From the NCBI GenBank assembly GCA_910584255.1, contig CAJTXV010000031.1:1-18236 (forward strand): a DNA stretch of 18,236 nt, read 5' to 3'. The notes beneath the pieces were generated by a model, which had not been told where the DNA came from, did no database searches, and was given only the letters and a program-made list of their open reading frames with translations. This DNA is from an uncultured Bacilli bacterium (lineage in GTDB: Bacteria > Bacillota_I > Bacilli_A > RF39 > UBA660). The position numbers and the translations under genes were made by a program. Shown here piece by piece: positions 1 through 6,258 of the stretch. The first letter of the stretch is position 1. Each line of letters begins with the position of its first letter.

Positions 1-53
1 ATCCTCTATTTAATAACTATTTATAAACTGTCCAATTTTTGGGGTTCAGTTCA
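1..53 (-). mobile_element. Terminal inverted repeat of an IS3-family (IS150-like) insertion sequence, cut by window edge
   Basis: Read on the minus strand from position 53 leftwards, the sequence begins TGAACTGAACCCC and continues with AAAAATTGGACAGTTTAT. This is the usual shape of an IS3/IS150-group terminal repeat: TG tip, CCCCAAAA, then TTGGACAGTTT. After the tip comes an AT-rich leader, and a purine-rich AGAGGA lies at positions 4-9 on the minus strand, as expected just before orfA of the transposase, which would lie beyond the left edge. The tip is only 19 bases past the stop codon of the neighbouring Tim44-like gene. The match is from memory of the family; the rest of the element is not visible, so completeness and orientation are inferred. 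Confidence 0.65.
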
Positions 54-72
54 AATCGGTTACTTTTATTTT

Positions 73-756
73 TTAACGAGACAAAAGTTTTTCTTCTTTT
101 CCAATGATGACCCAATGATATCTTCGATTGGCAATACTAGAACCACATCGCATACATTGATTATGTAAAACGACATTTGTCACATGCCCACAGGCAGGAC
201 AAGCGATACTTTCTTTGGGAGTATGATTTTTAACTAGTGTTAAAATGTATTCCTTCTCCAAACGATTCGTCTTACTACCACCTACAATTCTTTCCCCCTT
301 TACTATCTGTCTTTGTTCCTCTGTTAAAGGCGTCATATCGATAGCATATTCTAAAAAGGAAACTCGAATCCATACTTTGGCAATCTCCATATCTCCTTTG
401 ACAATTAGACTAATTAGCTTGGAAAATACAGGTTTCATATCTTCAACAATATTTTTAACCTGATGATCTTTACTTACTTTGATTCCTCTTAAATAACTAT
501 TATAGATATCATCTGATAAAACATCCCTTAGAAATTCATATCGTTCATTTTGAACACCCTGCATGATTTCTTTATAAAGATTATAAATTTCCATAGCAAA
601 GGTATCCTTATTATAACTTTTTCCAATATCTTTTAAGTAGCGATTCGATACTTCCATAAATTGAGTTTCTTCACTCGACATACGAATTAATAGAAAGACA
701 CAAACAATAATGACAATAGAAAAAATCACAATCCCTGCAATAAAAAAACCAATCAT
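73..756 (-). CDS. Membrane-anchored Tim44-like domain protein with C-terminal zinc ribbon
   Basis: A 227-residue protein with one N-terminal membrane helix (about residues 2-24), a helical/beta central region of Tim44-like type (about 35-175) and a C-terminal zinc ribbon formed by C186-x2-C189 and C201-x2-C204. The bacterial Tim44-like fold belongs to the NTF2-like superfamily. Members are membrane-tethered and often carry zinc ribbons; their bacterial function is mostly unknown. The gene starts inside the last codons of the upstream thioredoxin-like gene (ATGA overlap), so the two are probably translated together. The helix followed by a charged stretch suggests that the main domain faces the cytoplasm. 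The fold is assigned by overall pattern and not by catalytic residues; the zinc ribbon and helix are directly visible. It ends in TAA 19 bases before the tip of an IS end. Confidence 0.75.
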   Translation of the reverse strand: MIGFFIAGIVIFSIVIIVCVFLLIRMSSEETQFMEVSNRYLKDIGKSYNKDTFAMEIYNLYKEIMQGVQNERYEFLRDVLSDDIYNSYLRGIKVSKDHQVKNIVEDMKPVFSKLISLIVKGDMEIAKVWIRVSFLEYAIDMTPLTEEQRQIVKGERIVGGSKTNRLEKEYILTLVKNHTPKESIACPACGHVTNVVLHNQCMRCGSSIANRRYHWVIIGKEEKLLSR

Positions 757-1358
757 ATACGATGTCTCCTTTCATAAATAGAAATTAAAAGTGCTGTTAA
801 TCCTGTAATGATACCGACAGAAACTAAAATAATACTTGCACGATATTTTGCATTTAATGGTTTCTTTTCTTTTTTTTGTGTGGTATTCAAAGGACCAGTC
901 TCTTCAATTACATAATCACTATTATCCTTATATTCGACTGGCATTCCTTCTAAATCTGTACGATAGCCAATCTGTAACACAGAAAAACCGAATTTATTAT
1001 CGTATGCTTTCGTAGAATATTCATACACTGATTTTTGCATTTGAGGCTTTTTTCCTTGAGAAAATCCTAAATAAGTAGTATCTCCAATAATCGTAAATGG
1101 AACTCCCCCATCGGTCACCCCATATAATGTTTTAGCTTGATTCATTAACGCCAAATTGGCATCTCCTGAAGTTTCATACTTATAAATTCTCATATTGGGA
1201 TATCTTTGCTTTAATGCTTCTAAATATGCCTTCTCCTGACTACAAAAATTACAATCATCACTATAAAAAAAATAGACATTTACTTCGTTCATAGCAAAAG
1301 TTTGAATTGGTAATATCCATAGAAAAAAACTGAAAATCAAAAACCATTTCTTTTTCAT
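753..1358 (-). CDS. Extracytoplasmic thioredoxin-like protein with signal peptide and C-terminal membrane anchor
   Basis: A 201-residue protein. Residues 1-22 form a signal peptide (three lysines, a hydrophobic core, FA at the likely cleavage site). A thioredoxin-fold segment follows with a C36-N-F-C39 redox motif after a beta strand (VNVYFFYS), then helix residues KAYLEALK. The GVPFTIIGD stretch near residue 105 is the usual cis-proline strand of the fold. A C-terminal membrane helix (about 174-195) ends in basic residues, so the domain should sit outside the cell held by its anchor. It is probably a thiol-disulphide oxidoreductase or its relative; the substrate is unknown. A purine-rich GGGGTGG lies six bases before the ATG. 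Its TGA stop overlaps the ATG of the Tim44-like gene, implying coupled translation. Confidence 0.8.
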   Translation of the reverse strand: MKKKWFLIFSFFLWILPIQTFAMNEVNVYFFYSDDCNFCSQEKAYLEALKQRYPNMRIYKYETSGDANLALMNQAKTLYGVTDGGVPFTIIGDTTYLGFSQGKKPQMQKSVYEYSTKAYDNKFGFSVLQIGYRTDLEGMPVEYKDNSDYVIEETGPLNTTQKKEKKPLNAKYRASIILVSVGIITGLTALLISIYERRHRI

Positions 1359-1387
1359 TTCGATCCACCCCTACTATTTCTAACAAC

Positions 1388-1396
1388 ATTATAACA
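1388..1396 (-). promoter_or_regulatory. Extended -10 promoter for the thioredoxin-like/Tim44-like pair
   Basis: The minus strand reads TGTTATAAT, a perfect -10 box with an extended TG motif, 30 bases upstream of the ATG of the thioredoxin-like gene. No convincing -35 box is seen at 16-18 bases, which is tolerated with an extended -10. Confidence 0.5.
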
Positions 1397-1426
1397 TAGT
1401 TTAAAAGGTTGGAAAAGAAAAAAGAA

Positions 1427-2170
1427 TCAATCCACTTCTTTTAAAGTTTCAAGTTCTTTTTGACATACTGGATAAATTGTTTTAAAAACATTATTATCAT
1501 CTACAATCATATACATTTTATTCAAAAACGATTGAACATCATGAATCGTACTAACAGCATCTTTCTCATTCACAATACTCTCTACCATTAAAAGAATTCC
1601 CTCTTCCTTTTTTTGCTTCGACCAATATGGGCAAAGTTTCGGTCCAGATAAACAATAAAAATCTAAATTTTGTTTTAAAAAGTAAGTATCTTCGTTTAAA
1701 AGAACTGCACCGATAGATGCAAACTGAATCAAATCTCTTAAGTAAAGAACAATTTCCTTACTTGGACTTTTAATATAGAGATTACTATTTGGATAACGAT
1801 TTACAATACTAGCCACAGTCTCTACAAATTGTTGATTATCAACACTCATATCATTCATCGTAAAGATAAAGACCTTTTCACTACCATGAAAATCCCTTAA
1901 AACACTCTCCAAAGTCATAACCTCTTCTCGATTTACTCTTGTACCAATATTGTGTCTTCGTAATTCTTCAAGTGTAAAATCCCTAATTTTCTGGTTAGAA
2001 GAAGGATTCACGATATCCGTATCTGAAACAACAATATAATCATCCTTAGTCATATAAAGATTCAAACTAACTCCTAGTAATTCTGGATTATTGAAAGCAA
2101 GAGAAATTGATTTTTCTGTATTTAGAGTTGTATTTTTACTACTTATCCCATTTTTTATAATATAATCCAT
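1427..2170 (-). CDS. Glycerophosphodiester phosphodiesterase-like protein with degenerate active site
   Basis: A 247-residue protein whose N-terminal part keeps the spacing of the GDPD family: an early loop then a NTEKSISLAF helix, a GVSLNLYMTKDDYIVVSD strand-turn-strand and a FTLEEL helix. In true enzymes these positions carry HRG, E-x-D, TKDG and VVxHD. Here HRG is replaced by K6-N7-G8, the E-x-D metal ligands by S35 and N37, the catalytic His by D50, and the later I-E-x-K strand by F-T-M-N. So the fold appears kept and the chemistry lost. It may be a binding or regulatory pseudoenzyme. A GGAGG site lies five bases before ATG, and the frame is intact to TGA, which argues against simple decay. 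It stands alone, downstream of a terminator. The family is inferred from pattern, not from any hit. Confidence 0.65.
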   Translation of the reverse strand: MDYIIKNGISSKNTTLNTEKSISLAFNNPELLGVSLNLYMTKDDYIVVSDTDIVNPSSNQKIRDFTLEELRRHNIGTRVNREEVMTLESVLRDFHGSEKVFIFTMNDMSVDNQQFVETVASIVNRYPNSNLYIKSPSKEIVLYLRDLIQFASIGAVLLNEDTYFLKQNLDFYCLSGPKLCPYWSKQKKEEGILLMVESIVNEKDAVSTIHDVQSFLNKMYMIVDDNNVFKTIYPVCQKELETLKEVD

Positions 2171-2198
2171 ATAAGCCTCCTACTTTACTATATGAAAG

Positions 2199-2228
2199 TA
2201 AAAGAAAAAATCCACATTTAGTGGGTTT
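2199..2228 (-). terminator. Rho-independent terminator after the CsoR-like gene
   Basis: On the minus strand AAACCCAC, a five-base loop and GTGGATTT form an 8-bp stem (one G-U pair), followed by TTTTTCTTTT. The stem overlaps the TAA of the CsoR-like gene and should end the operon that begins near position 5861. Confidence 0.75.
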
Positions 2229-2520
2229 ATTTTTGGTTAAACTTTTTATATAAGTTAATAACTTCCCTCATCTCTGCTTTGGTTTTTATTTTTTCATTTT
2301 GACTGATGACACTAGTTAAGTAATCTTCTAAAATATAATTTGCTAAACTTTGAGCACCATGCACAACAGATGATACTTGGATTAGTAACCGATCATAGGA
2401 TTCTCCTTGCCTCGACATTTTTTGTATTCCTTTTAATTGTCCAATCATTTTGTTAATACGTGTTTCAATTGCTTGACTAGCCACTTCACTACGCTTCATT
2501 TCTATTTTACCTTCCTCCAT
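2227..2520 (-). CDS. CsoR/FrmR-family transcriptional regulator lacking all cysteines
   Basis: A 97-residue all-helical protein with the CsoR/RcnR/FrmR (DUF156) layout: RINKMIGQLKGIQKM in helix 1, QVSSVVHGAQSLAN in helix 2 and NYILEDYLTSVIS before helix 3. Family members are tetramers that bind GC-rich operators and release DNA on binding Cu(I), Ni or formaldehyde. The copper-sensing ligands of CsoR (Cys, His, Cys) align with Y42, Y67 and V71, and the protein has no cysteine at all and one histidine (H54). It therefore should not sense copper by the known mechanism. The first ATG is preceded by AAGGGGG at seven bases, better than the ATG at codon 8. It is the last gene of its operon, 27 bases after the 130-aa unknown, and is closed by a hairpin terminator. 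What it regulates cannot be seen. Confidence 0.85.
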   Translation of the reverse strand: MEEGKIEMKRSEVASQAIETRINKMIGQLKGIQKMSRQGESYDRLLIQVSSVVHGAQSLANYILEDYLTSVISQNEKIKTKAEMREVINLYKKFNQK

Positions 2521-2547
2521 TTGCTTTCCCCCTTTTCTATATACTAT

Positions 2548-2940
2548 TTATTTCTGATAAAAATAATGGTTTTCTTCTAAATATCTCGTATTTATTTTAA
2601 TCCAAGGACAACCAATCACAAACCGATTGAGCTGAAATTTATATGAATTTTCTTTTGTGCGAATCATCATCTTTCCAATAATAAATACATGTTTTATCTT
2701 AAAATCTTCTACCTCTTTCCATTCAATTTTCATATAATCTTTTCCATCGATTGAATAAATGGTAATACCATCTTCATCAAAATAAAAGAAATATTTTTTT
2801 GTTTCATCAAAACGAATGTAAGTTTTCCTACCCGTTGGAACGATTGCATTGGGCATAGGAATATTTGTACCATATAAAATATTATTTGTTTTTGTAATTT
2901 TATATTGGTTGATTATAACTTCTAATTGCTTCGTAATCAT
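2548..2940 (-). CDS. Conserved-looking 130-aa protein, possibly PH-like
   Basis: I do not recognise the gene. The 130 residues contain alternating hydrophobic strands: TYIRFDETKKYFFYF, GITIYSID, YMKIEWKEVEDFKIKH, VFIIGKMMIRTKE, SYKFQLNR, then a C-terminal stretch with VIGCPWIKIN. Several antiparallel strands followed by a short helix would fit a small beta-barrel such as a PH-like (bPH/YdjO-type) domain, but this is inference from strand pattern only. There is no signal peptide or membrane helix. Its ATG overlaps the TGA of the broken GyrI-like gene upstream (ATGA), and the CsoR-like gene follows after 27 bases. The tight packing and intact frame next to a broken gene suggest that it is still used. 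Confidence 0.65.
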   Translation of the reverse strand: MITKQLEVIINQYKITKTNNILYGTNIPMPNAIVPTGRKTYIRFDETKKYFFYFDEDGITIYSIDGKDYMKIEWKEVEDFKIKHVFIIGKMMIRTKENSYKFQLNRFVIGCPWIKINTRYLEENHYFYQK

Positions 2941-3592
2941 TTCATTTTCTCCTTTCTAACTTTTTTAATTGGATGTCGAATCACCGTTTTTAACTTTGAG
3001 GAATCACACCTTCTTGGATCACCCAAATAGATTTCATGATGATATCTAGTATTTGTAATATCTAGTTCATACCCATTTTCTTCCATATACTTATACATAC
3101 ATTCTATCGTAGATAGTTCTGAGTCATAGGAACCAATATGCATCATTTGAATACAAAGTCCCTCATCATAAGTGAAAAATTGCACTTTAGAAAAATCCTG
3201 TTTTTTCTTGTTCATAGCTTCTTCGATAGCCCAATCAAAATTATTCTTCGTTACAAATTCTGGAAGGATAAATAACAGAAATAAATTTAAATTGTTCCTT
3301 TTTACTATAGTCAATTCCCCCATAATTTCAATCTTGCCACCAAAATCCTTCGAGTGGTGGAACAACATATTCAAAATAACCATCGATTTTATGATTTCCC
3401 CTATAACTCATTTTAATTGTAAAAGCAATTCCATATAATAATGTAATCGATTTTTTATATTCACCATCCTCCATCATTCGGATTACCTTTTCCAAAAACA
3501 GCAATATAATTCATTTTAGGAATTTCTATAAAGCTAGGCTGATTTTTTGGCAGGTAAAATTCTTTATATTCTTTTTTATAGTCAAACGTCAT
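2937..3592 (-). pseudogene. GyrI-like small-molecule-binding domain protein, broken by two frameshifts and a stop
   Basis: The intact ancestor would be about 218 residues, beginning MTFDYKKEYKEFYLPKN at the ATG at 3592. Three lesions are visible. A one-base insertion lies in a GGAGG run near 3468; a TGA at 3328-3330 interrupts ...EGFWWQD-stop-NYGGIDY; a second one-base insertion lies near 3268 before ILPEFVTKNNFDWAIEE. The C-terminal half remains readable (DEGLCIQMMHIGSYDSE, YHHEIYLGDPRR, KTVIRHPIKK), which is the GyrI-like/SOUL-type ligand-binding domain found alone or attached to AraC/MerR regulators and linked to drug binding. A table-11 gene caller will report only a C-terminal piece at 2937-3383 with an out-of-frame start. 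It sits six bases after the flavin reductase-rubredoxin gene. Sequence error is an alternative to decay. Confidence 0.85.
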
Positions 3593-3598
3593 GTAATG

Positions 3599-4207
3599 TT
3601 ACACTTCCTTTTCTTGTTTTTTGAATAAACTTCGGTCAACTCCACATTTTGGACATGTAAAATCATCTGGCAATTCTTCTTTATAATAAACATAACCACA
3701 AACAGTACAGATCCAAGCAGTTTTTCCCTTTTCTGTAGTAACTGAAATCAAATCGTTTTTATTATCTTGGTAATAGTGATAACTCATTGCTTCTTTATCA
3801 TGAAAAAGATCTGCTTCTATTAATTTTCCAATAAATAAAGTGTGTGTATCATTATCAATTACATCTATCTTTTCACATACCATATATCCCAAAGAATCAT
3901 CTATAATTTGAATTCCTTCTACTTCTGTTGTTTGCACATGTTCGAATTTATCGATATCACGCATAGAATTCATTCCAAAGGTAGTAATAATATCTGGGTT
4001 TACATTCATTCCTAAAACAGAAAGTGCAAACGTATCATTTTCTTTTAACAATTGATTTGTATAATTTGTCTTCATCACTGAAACTGAAATCAGTGGAAAA
4101 TCCCCTGCACTAATTTGAGAGACTGCATCTACAATGCAACCACCATTTTTAGTGGTTAATACATACATTCCTTGACTAATTTTCCTTATTATTTTTTTAT
4201 TCTTCAT
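3599..4207 (-). CDS. Flavin reductase-rubredoxin fusion (high-molecular-weight rubredoxin)
   Basis: I choose the ATG at 4207 (MKNKKIIRKISQGMYVL), since AAAGGA lies eight bases upstream; a start at 4249 would add 14 residues inside the preceding gene. The 202-residue protein has an N-terminal FMN-binding split-barrel flavin reductase-like domain (about 1-160, with TTKNGGCIVDAVSQIS and FPLISVSVMK) and a C-terminal rubredoxin with C167-x2-C170 and C185-x2-C188 in WICTVCGYVY and FTCPKCG. In anaerobes such proteins pass electrons from NAD(P)H to oxygen- or NO-reducing flavodiiron proteins, giving oxidative or nitrosative stress protection. No flavodiiron gene is seen in the window. The nitroreductase just upstream may be a redox partner, but this is inference. 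Confidence 0.9.
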   Translation of the reverse strand: MKNKKIIRKISQGMYVLTTKNGGCIVDAVSQISAGDFPLISVSVMKTNYTNQLLKENDTFALSVLGMNVNPDIITTFGMNSMRDIDKFEHVQTTEVEGIQIIDDSLGYMVCEKIDVIDNDTHTLFIGKLIEADLFHDKEAMSYHYYQDNKNDLISVTTEKGKTAWICTVCGYVYYKEELPDDFTCPKCGVDRSLFKKQEKEV

Positions 4208-4230
4208 TGAATATTTTCCTTTCTGATTTT

Positions 4231-4752
4231 TTAAACAATAGAATCCCAAAAAACAAATTGATCAATGGAGTTTCTTTGTCCATGCGTAATACTTGGAGAA
4301 GACTCTTCATTTGGATAACCAATGGGTAGTAAAGAAACAATCTCATAATGCTCTGGAATTTGGTATACCTTTCTTACTTTTTCTGGGTCAAATGAACCAA
4401 TCCATGTAGTTCCAAGTCCCAAGTCTGAAATTTCAAGCATCATATGAGTAGTGACAATTGAAGCATCAACAATTCCTTCATCTTTTCCATCATACTTTCT
4501 TTTCCATGAAATTGTTTGATCATAACAAACAATCATGATAACAGGTGCATTCCAACCATAGGGAGTACATTCAGATAGTTTTTCCAACTGTCTTTTATCC
4601 TGTAAAACTAAAATTCGTACAGGTTGAAAATTACAAGCAGTAGGAGCGACTCTACCAGCTTCTAAAATTTTTTCTAATTTTTCTTTTTCCACTTTCTTGT
4701 CACAAAAACTTCTACAAGAATATCTTTTTTTTGCTAACTCAAAAAAATCCAT
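4231..4752 (-). CDS. Nitroreductase-family FMN oxidoreductase
   Basis: The start at 4752 (MDFFELAKKRYSCRSF) is preferred because AAAGGAGGG lies just before it; a start at 4770 would put the GGAGG inside the gene. The product has 173 residues. It opens with the family signature RYSCRSF-x-DKKV, then APTACNFQPVRILVL (FMN phosphate and ring contacts), a central DASIVTTHMMLEISDLGLGTTWIG helix and a C-terminal LLPIGYPNEE segment. Members are FMN-dependent homodimers using NAD(P)H on nitroaromatics, quinones or unknown substrates. The next gene downstream is a flavin reductase-rubredoxin, and the two probably share a transcript and a redox role. The exact substrate cannot be read from sequence. Confidence 0.9.
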   Translation of the reverse strand: MDFFELAKKRYSCRSFCDKKVEKEKLEKILEAGRVAPTACNFQPVRILVLQDKRQLEKLSECTPYGWNAPVIMIVCYDQTISWKRKYDGKDEGIVDASIVTTHMMLEISDLGLGTTWIGSFDPEKVRKVYQIPEHYEIVSLLPIGYPNEESSPSITHGQRNSIDQFVFWDSIV

Positions 4753-4801
4753 TTTTTCCCTCCTTTCCATTTTTATTATAAATCAAAATGAAATGCAATA
4801 A

Positions 4802-5440
4802 TTATTTAAAACTGACATAAGAAAAGCCAATTTCCTTATAAATATCCGATGCTCTTGGTAAATCAAAAATCCTTGCAATTGCTAGATTATAGATTTCATC
4901 GATTAAAAATATAGCACATAAACTAATACTAATTATTAAGAACCATTTTCTATTCATTTTCTCTACTAAAAAGAAACAAAGAGGAACGATTCCATAGATG
5001 AGTAGTAAACTAGATACTCCAAAGAATAATACACTTCTTAAACAAACAAACCCACCGATATTTCCAAAATTTAAAATTTCTGTATTATAATCCCAACAAC
5101 GAAATCCATTCCCAATCGTATACATACCAAATCCACCAATGAGTTCGACAATTCCACTAGAAATCACACCAATTAAAAATACCTTCCATACGCTTTTTCT
5201 ATATTTATAAGATAGAAAATAAATAATAATGGAACCAATCGCATAAATATTAATCCAAGGCAAAAAATTTCCACCTCTCCAAAAAAATTCTTTCATTCCA
5301 CCATTAAAATAATAGAAAATAAATTCATAAACAAAACCAAAAACTCCTGCAATCACCGTAATAAGACAAAGAATTCCTAACATAGTCATTCGATCAAACG
5401 AATGATCTTTCATCATATATTCACGATACTTTTCTTTCAT
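4802..5440 (-). CDS. PF06541-type putative ABC transporter permease, integral membrane protein
   Basis: A 212-residue membrane protein with about five or six hydrophobic segments: near residues 18-40, 50-68, 78-105, 128-155 and 162-185. The features I recognise are GFVYEFIFYYFNGGM, FLPWINIYAIGSIII, ELIGGFGMY and FRCWDYNTEILNFGNIGGFVCLR, the last corresponding to the WDYS...NxxGxIC stretch typical of the PF06541 family. That family is labelled as a putative type IV ABC-transporter membrane protein, but its biochemical role is not established. GGAGAAGG lies shortly before ATG. The gene starts three bases after the stop of a frameshifted deoxyribosyltransferase-like remnant and belongs to the operon driven from about 5861. 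Confidence 0.8.
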   Translation of the reverse strand: MKEKYREYMMKDHSFDRMTMLGILCLITVIAGVFGFVYEFIFYYFNGGMKEFFWRGGNFLPWINIYAIGSIIIYFLSYKYRKSVWKVFLIGVISSGIVELIGGFGMYTIGNGFRCWDYNTEILNFGNIGGFVCLRSVLFFGVSSLLLIYGIVPLCFFLVEKMNRKWFLIISISLCAIFLIDEIYNLAIARIFDLPRASDIYKEIGFSYVSFK

Positions 5441-5443
5441 ATT

Positions 5444-5768
5444 TCACCTTCTCCTTATTTTTTGTTCTTTTATGAAATCTGTATAATATAAAATTTCTTT
5501 ATTTAATTTTTTTGCAAATTCAATTTCACTTTTGGTACTACTTTCTATGTAACCGCCTACATCTACAACTAATATTGCATCCGATAACTTTATTTTTTCT
5601 TTATGCATTTGATCAATCATTAAAATTCCTTCTGGTGTATATACATTTACCTGTCTTTATTAAATCATTGGGAAGAATCATACAATTTCCCTGAAGTGTC
5701 ATTTCTTCTGCGATTTCTATCATTTTCTTTCTAAATTTGTAACTACCACAGACTGTGATTACCTTCAT
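5444..5768 (-). pseudogene. Nucleoside 2-deoxyribosyltransferase-like gene, frameshifted
   Basis: From the ATG at 5768 the frame reads MKVITVCGSYKFRKKMIEIA and on to GNCMILPNDLIKTGK, the start of a small Rossmann-like family related to nucleoside 2-deoxyribosyltransferases (DUF4406-like). Near 5641 the frame is lost. In the +1 frame the rest continues as PEGILMIDQMHKEKIKLSDA, then ILVVDVGGYIESSTKSEIEF, AKKLNKEI and a TGA at 5444. That second part carries the typical conserved end (VVD...GYIG-S-T-SEIEFA). A single one-base shift therefore separates two otherwise well preserved halves of a protein of about 108 residues. It is the first gene after the promoter at 5861-5889, so the downstream genes could still be transcribed. 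A sequencing error would give the same picture. Confidence 0.85.
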
Positions 5769-5967
5769 CTTTATACACTTCTTTTCTACCTAAAACTTTA
5801 AAAATAAATATAAAATCAGATACTTTGTAAATGAACATTGGAACAAATCGTCCTAATTAAATTATAATTTTAATTCAGATTCTTGACAATAACGAAATAA
5901 AATTATCTAAAAGATAAGTTAATGACTATCCAATTGATTTTTAACTTTCTAATTATCATAAATAAAA
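5769..5967. other. Intergenic leader between the Cdd1-like gene and the redox operon
   Basis: About 200 very AT-rich bases with no credible coding frame. It holds the promoter listed at 5861-5889 and a leader of roughly 85 bases before the first ATG. I see no convincing terminator after the Cdd1-like gene and no riboswitch-like structure. Confidence 0.5.
5861..5889 (-). promoter_or_regulatory. Sigma-A type promoter of the redox/CsoR-like operon
   Basis: The minus strand carries TTGTCA (5884-5889), a 17-base spacer and a perfect TATAAT (5861-5866). It points toward the frameshifted deoxyribosyltransferase-like gene and the five closely packed genes beyond it, ending at the terminator near 2208. 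Confidence 0.75.
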
Positions 5968-6246
5968 TTACAAATTCTTCTTTTTATTAGGATACTCTTT
6001 ATCTTTCCAATACCACCACTTTAATTTTTCCTGATCCCAGGCTGTATGTTCACTATAATAAACAGCTGTACGAAATACATATAATTGACATTTATCTTCT
6101 TGGTAGTTTTTTACTTTACAATCCATTTCATATAACTTTTCTGGACTTTTCCCTACCAAATCTTCTACACAAGTAATTCCTATATTTAACAAATCTTGTT
6201 TCGTATTTTTTCCAACACTTGGAATTGTAATTAAATCTCTTTTCAT
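5968..6246 (-). CDS. Cdd1-like helix-hairpin-helix protein
   Basis: A 92-residue protein with an N-terminal helix-hairpin-helix motif (IPSVGKNTKQDLLNIGI, about 8-24), then a VEDLVGKSPEKLYE helix and a conserved C-terminal block (QLYVFRTAVYYSEHTAW...KLKWWYWKDKE). This is the Cdd1 family (PF11731), named after a gene next to the Clostridioides difficile pathogenicity locus and common in Bacillota. The helix-hairpin-helix suggests nucleic-acid contact, but no activity is known to me. The gene follows the YjbR/EVE-like fusion by 12 bases and is probably co-transcribed; both may relate to nucleic acids. AGGGG lies nine bases before ATG. Confidence 0.85.
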   Translation of the reverse strand: MKRDLITIPSVGKNTKQDLLNIGITCVEDLVGKSPEKLYEMDCKVKNYQEDKCQLYVFRTAVYYSEHTAWDQEKLKWWYWKDKEYPNKKKNL

Positions 6247-6258
6247 TACCTAATACCC

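Noticed and set aside
3172..3438. Plus-strand 88-aa reading frame
   Set aside because: It is antisense to the broken GyrI-like gene; the minus strand carries clear family sequence.
5512..5694. Plus-strand 60-aa reading frame
   Set aside because: It is antisense to the frameshifted deoxyribosyltransferase-like gene, has no recognisable protein pattern and no good ribosome binding site.
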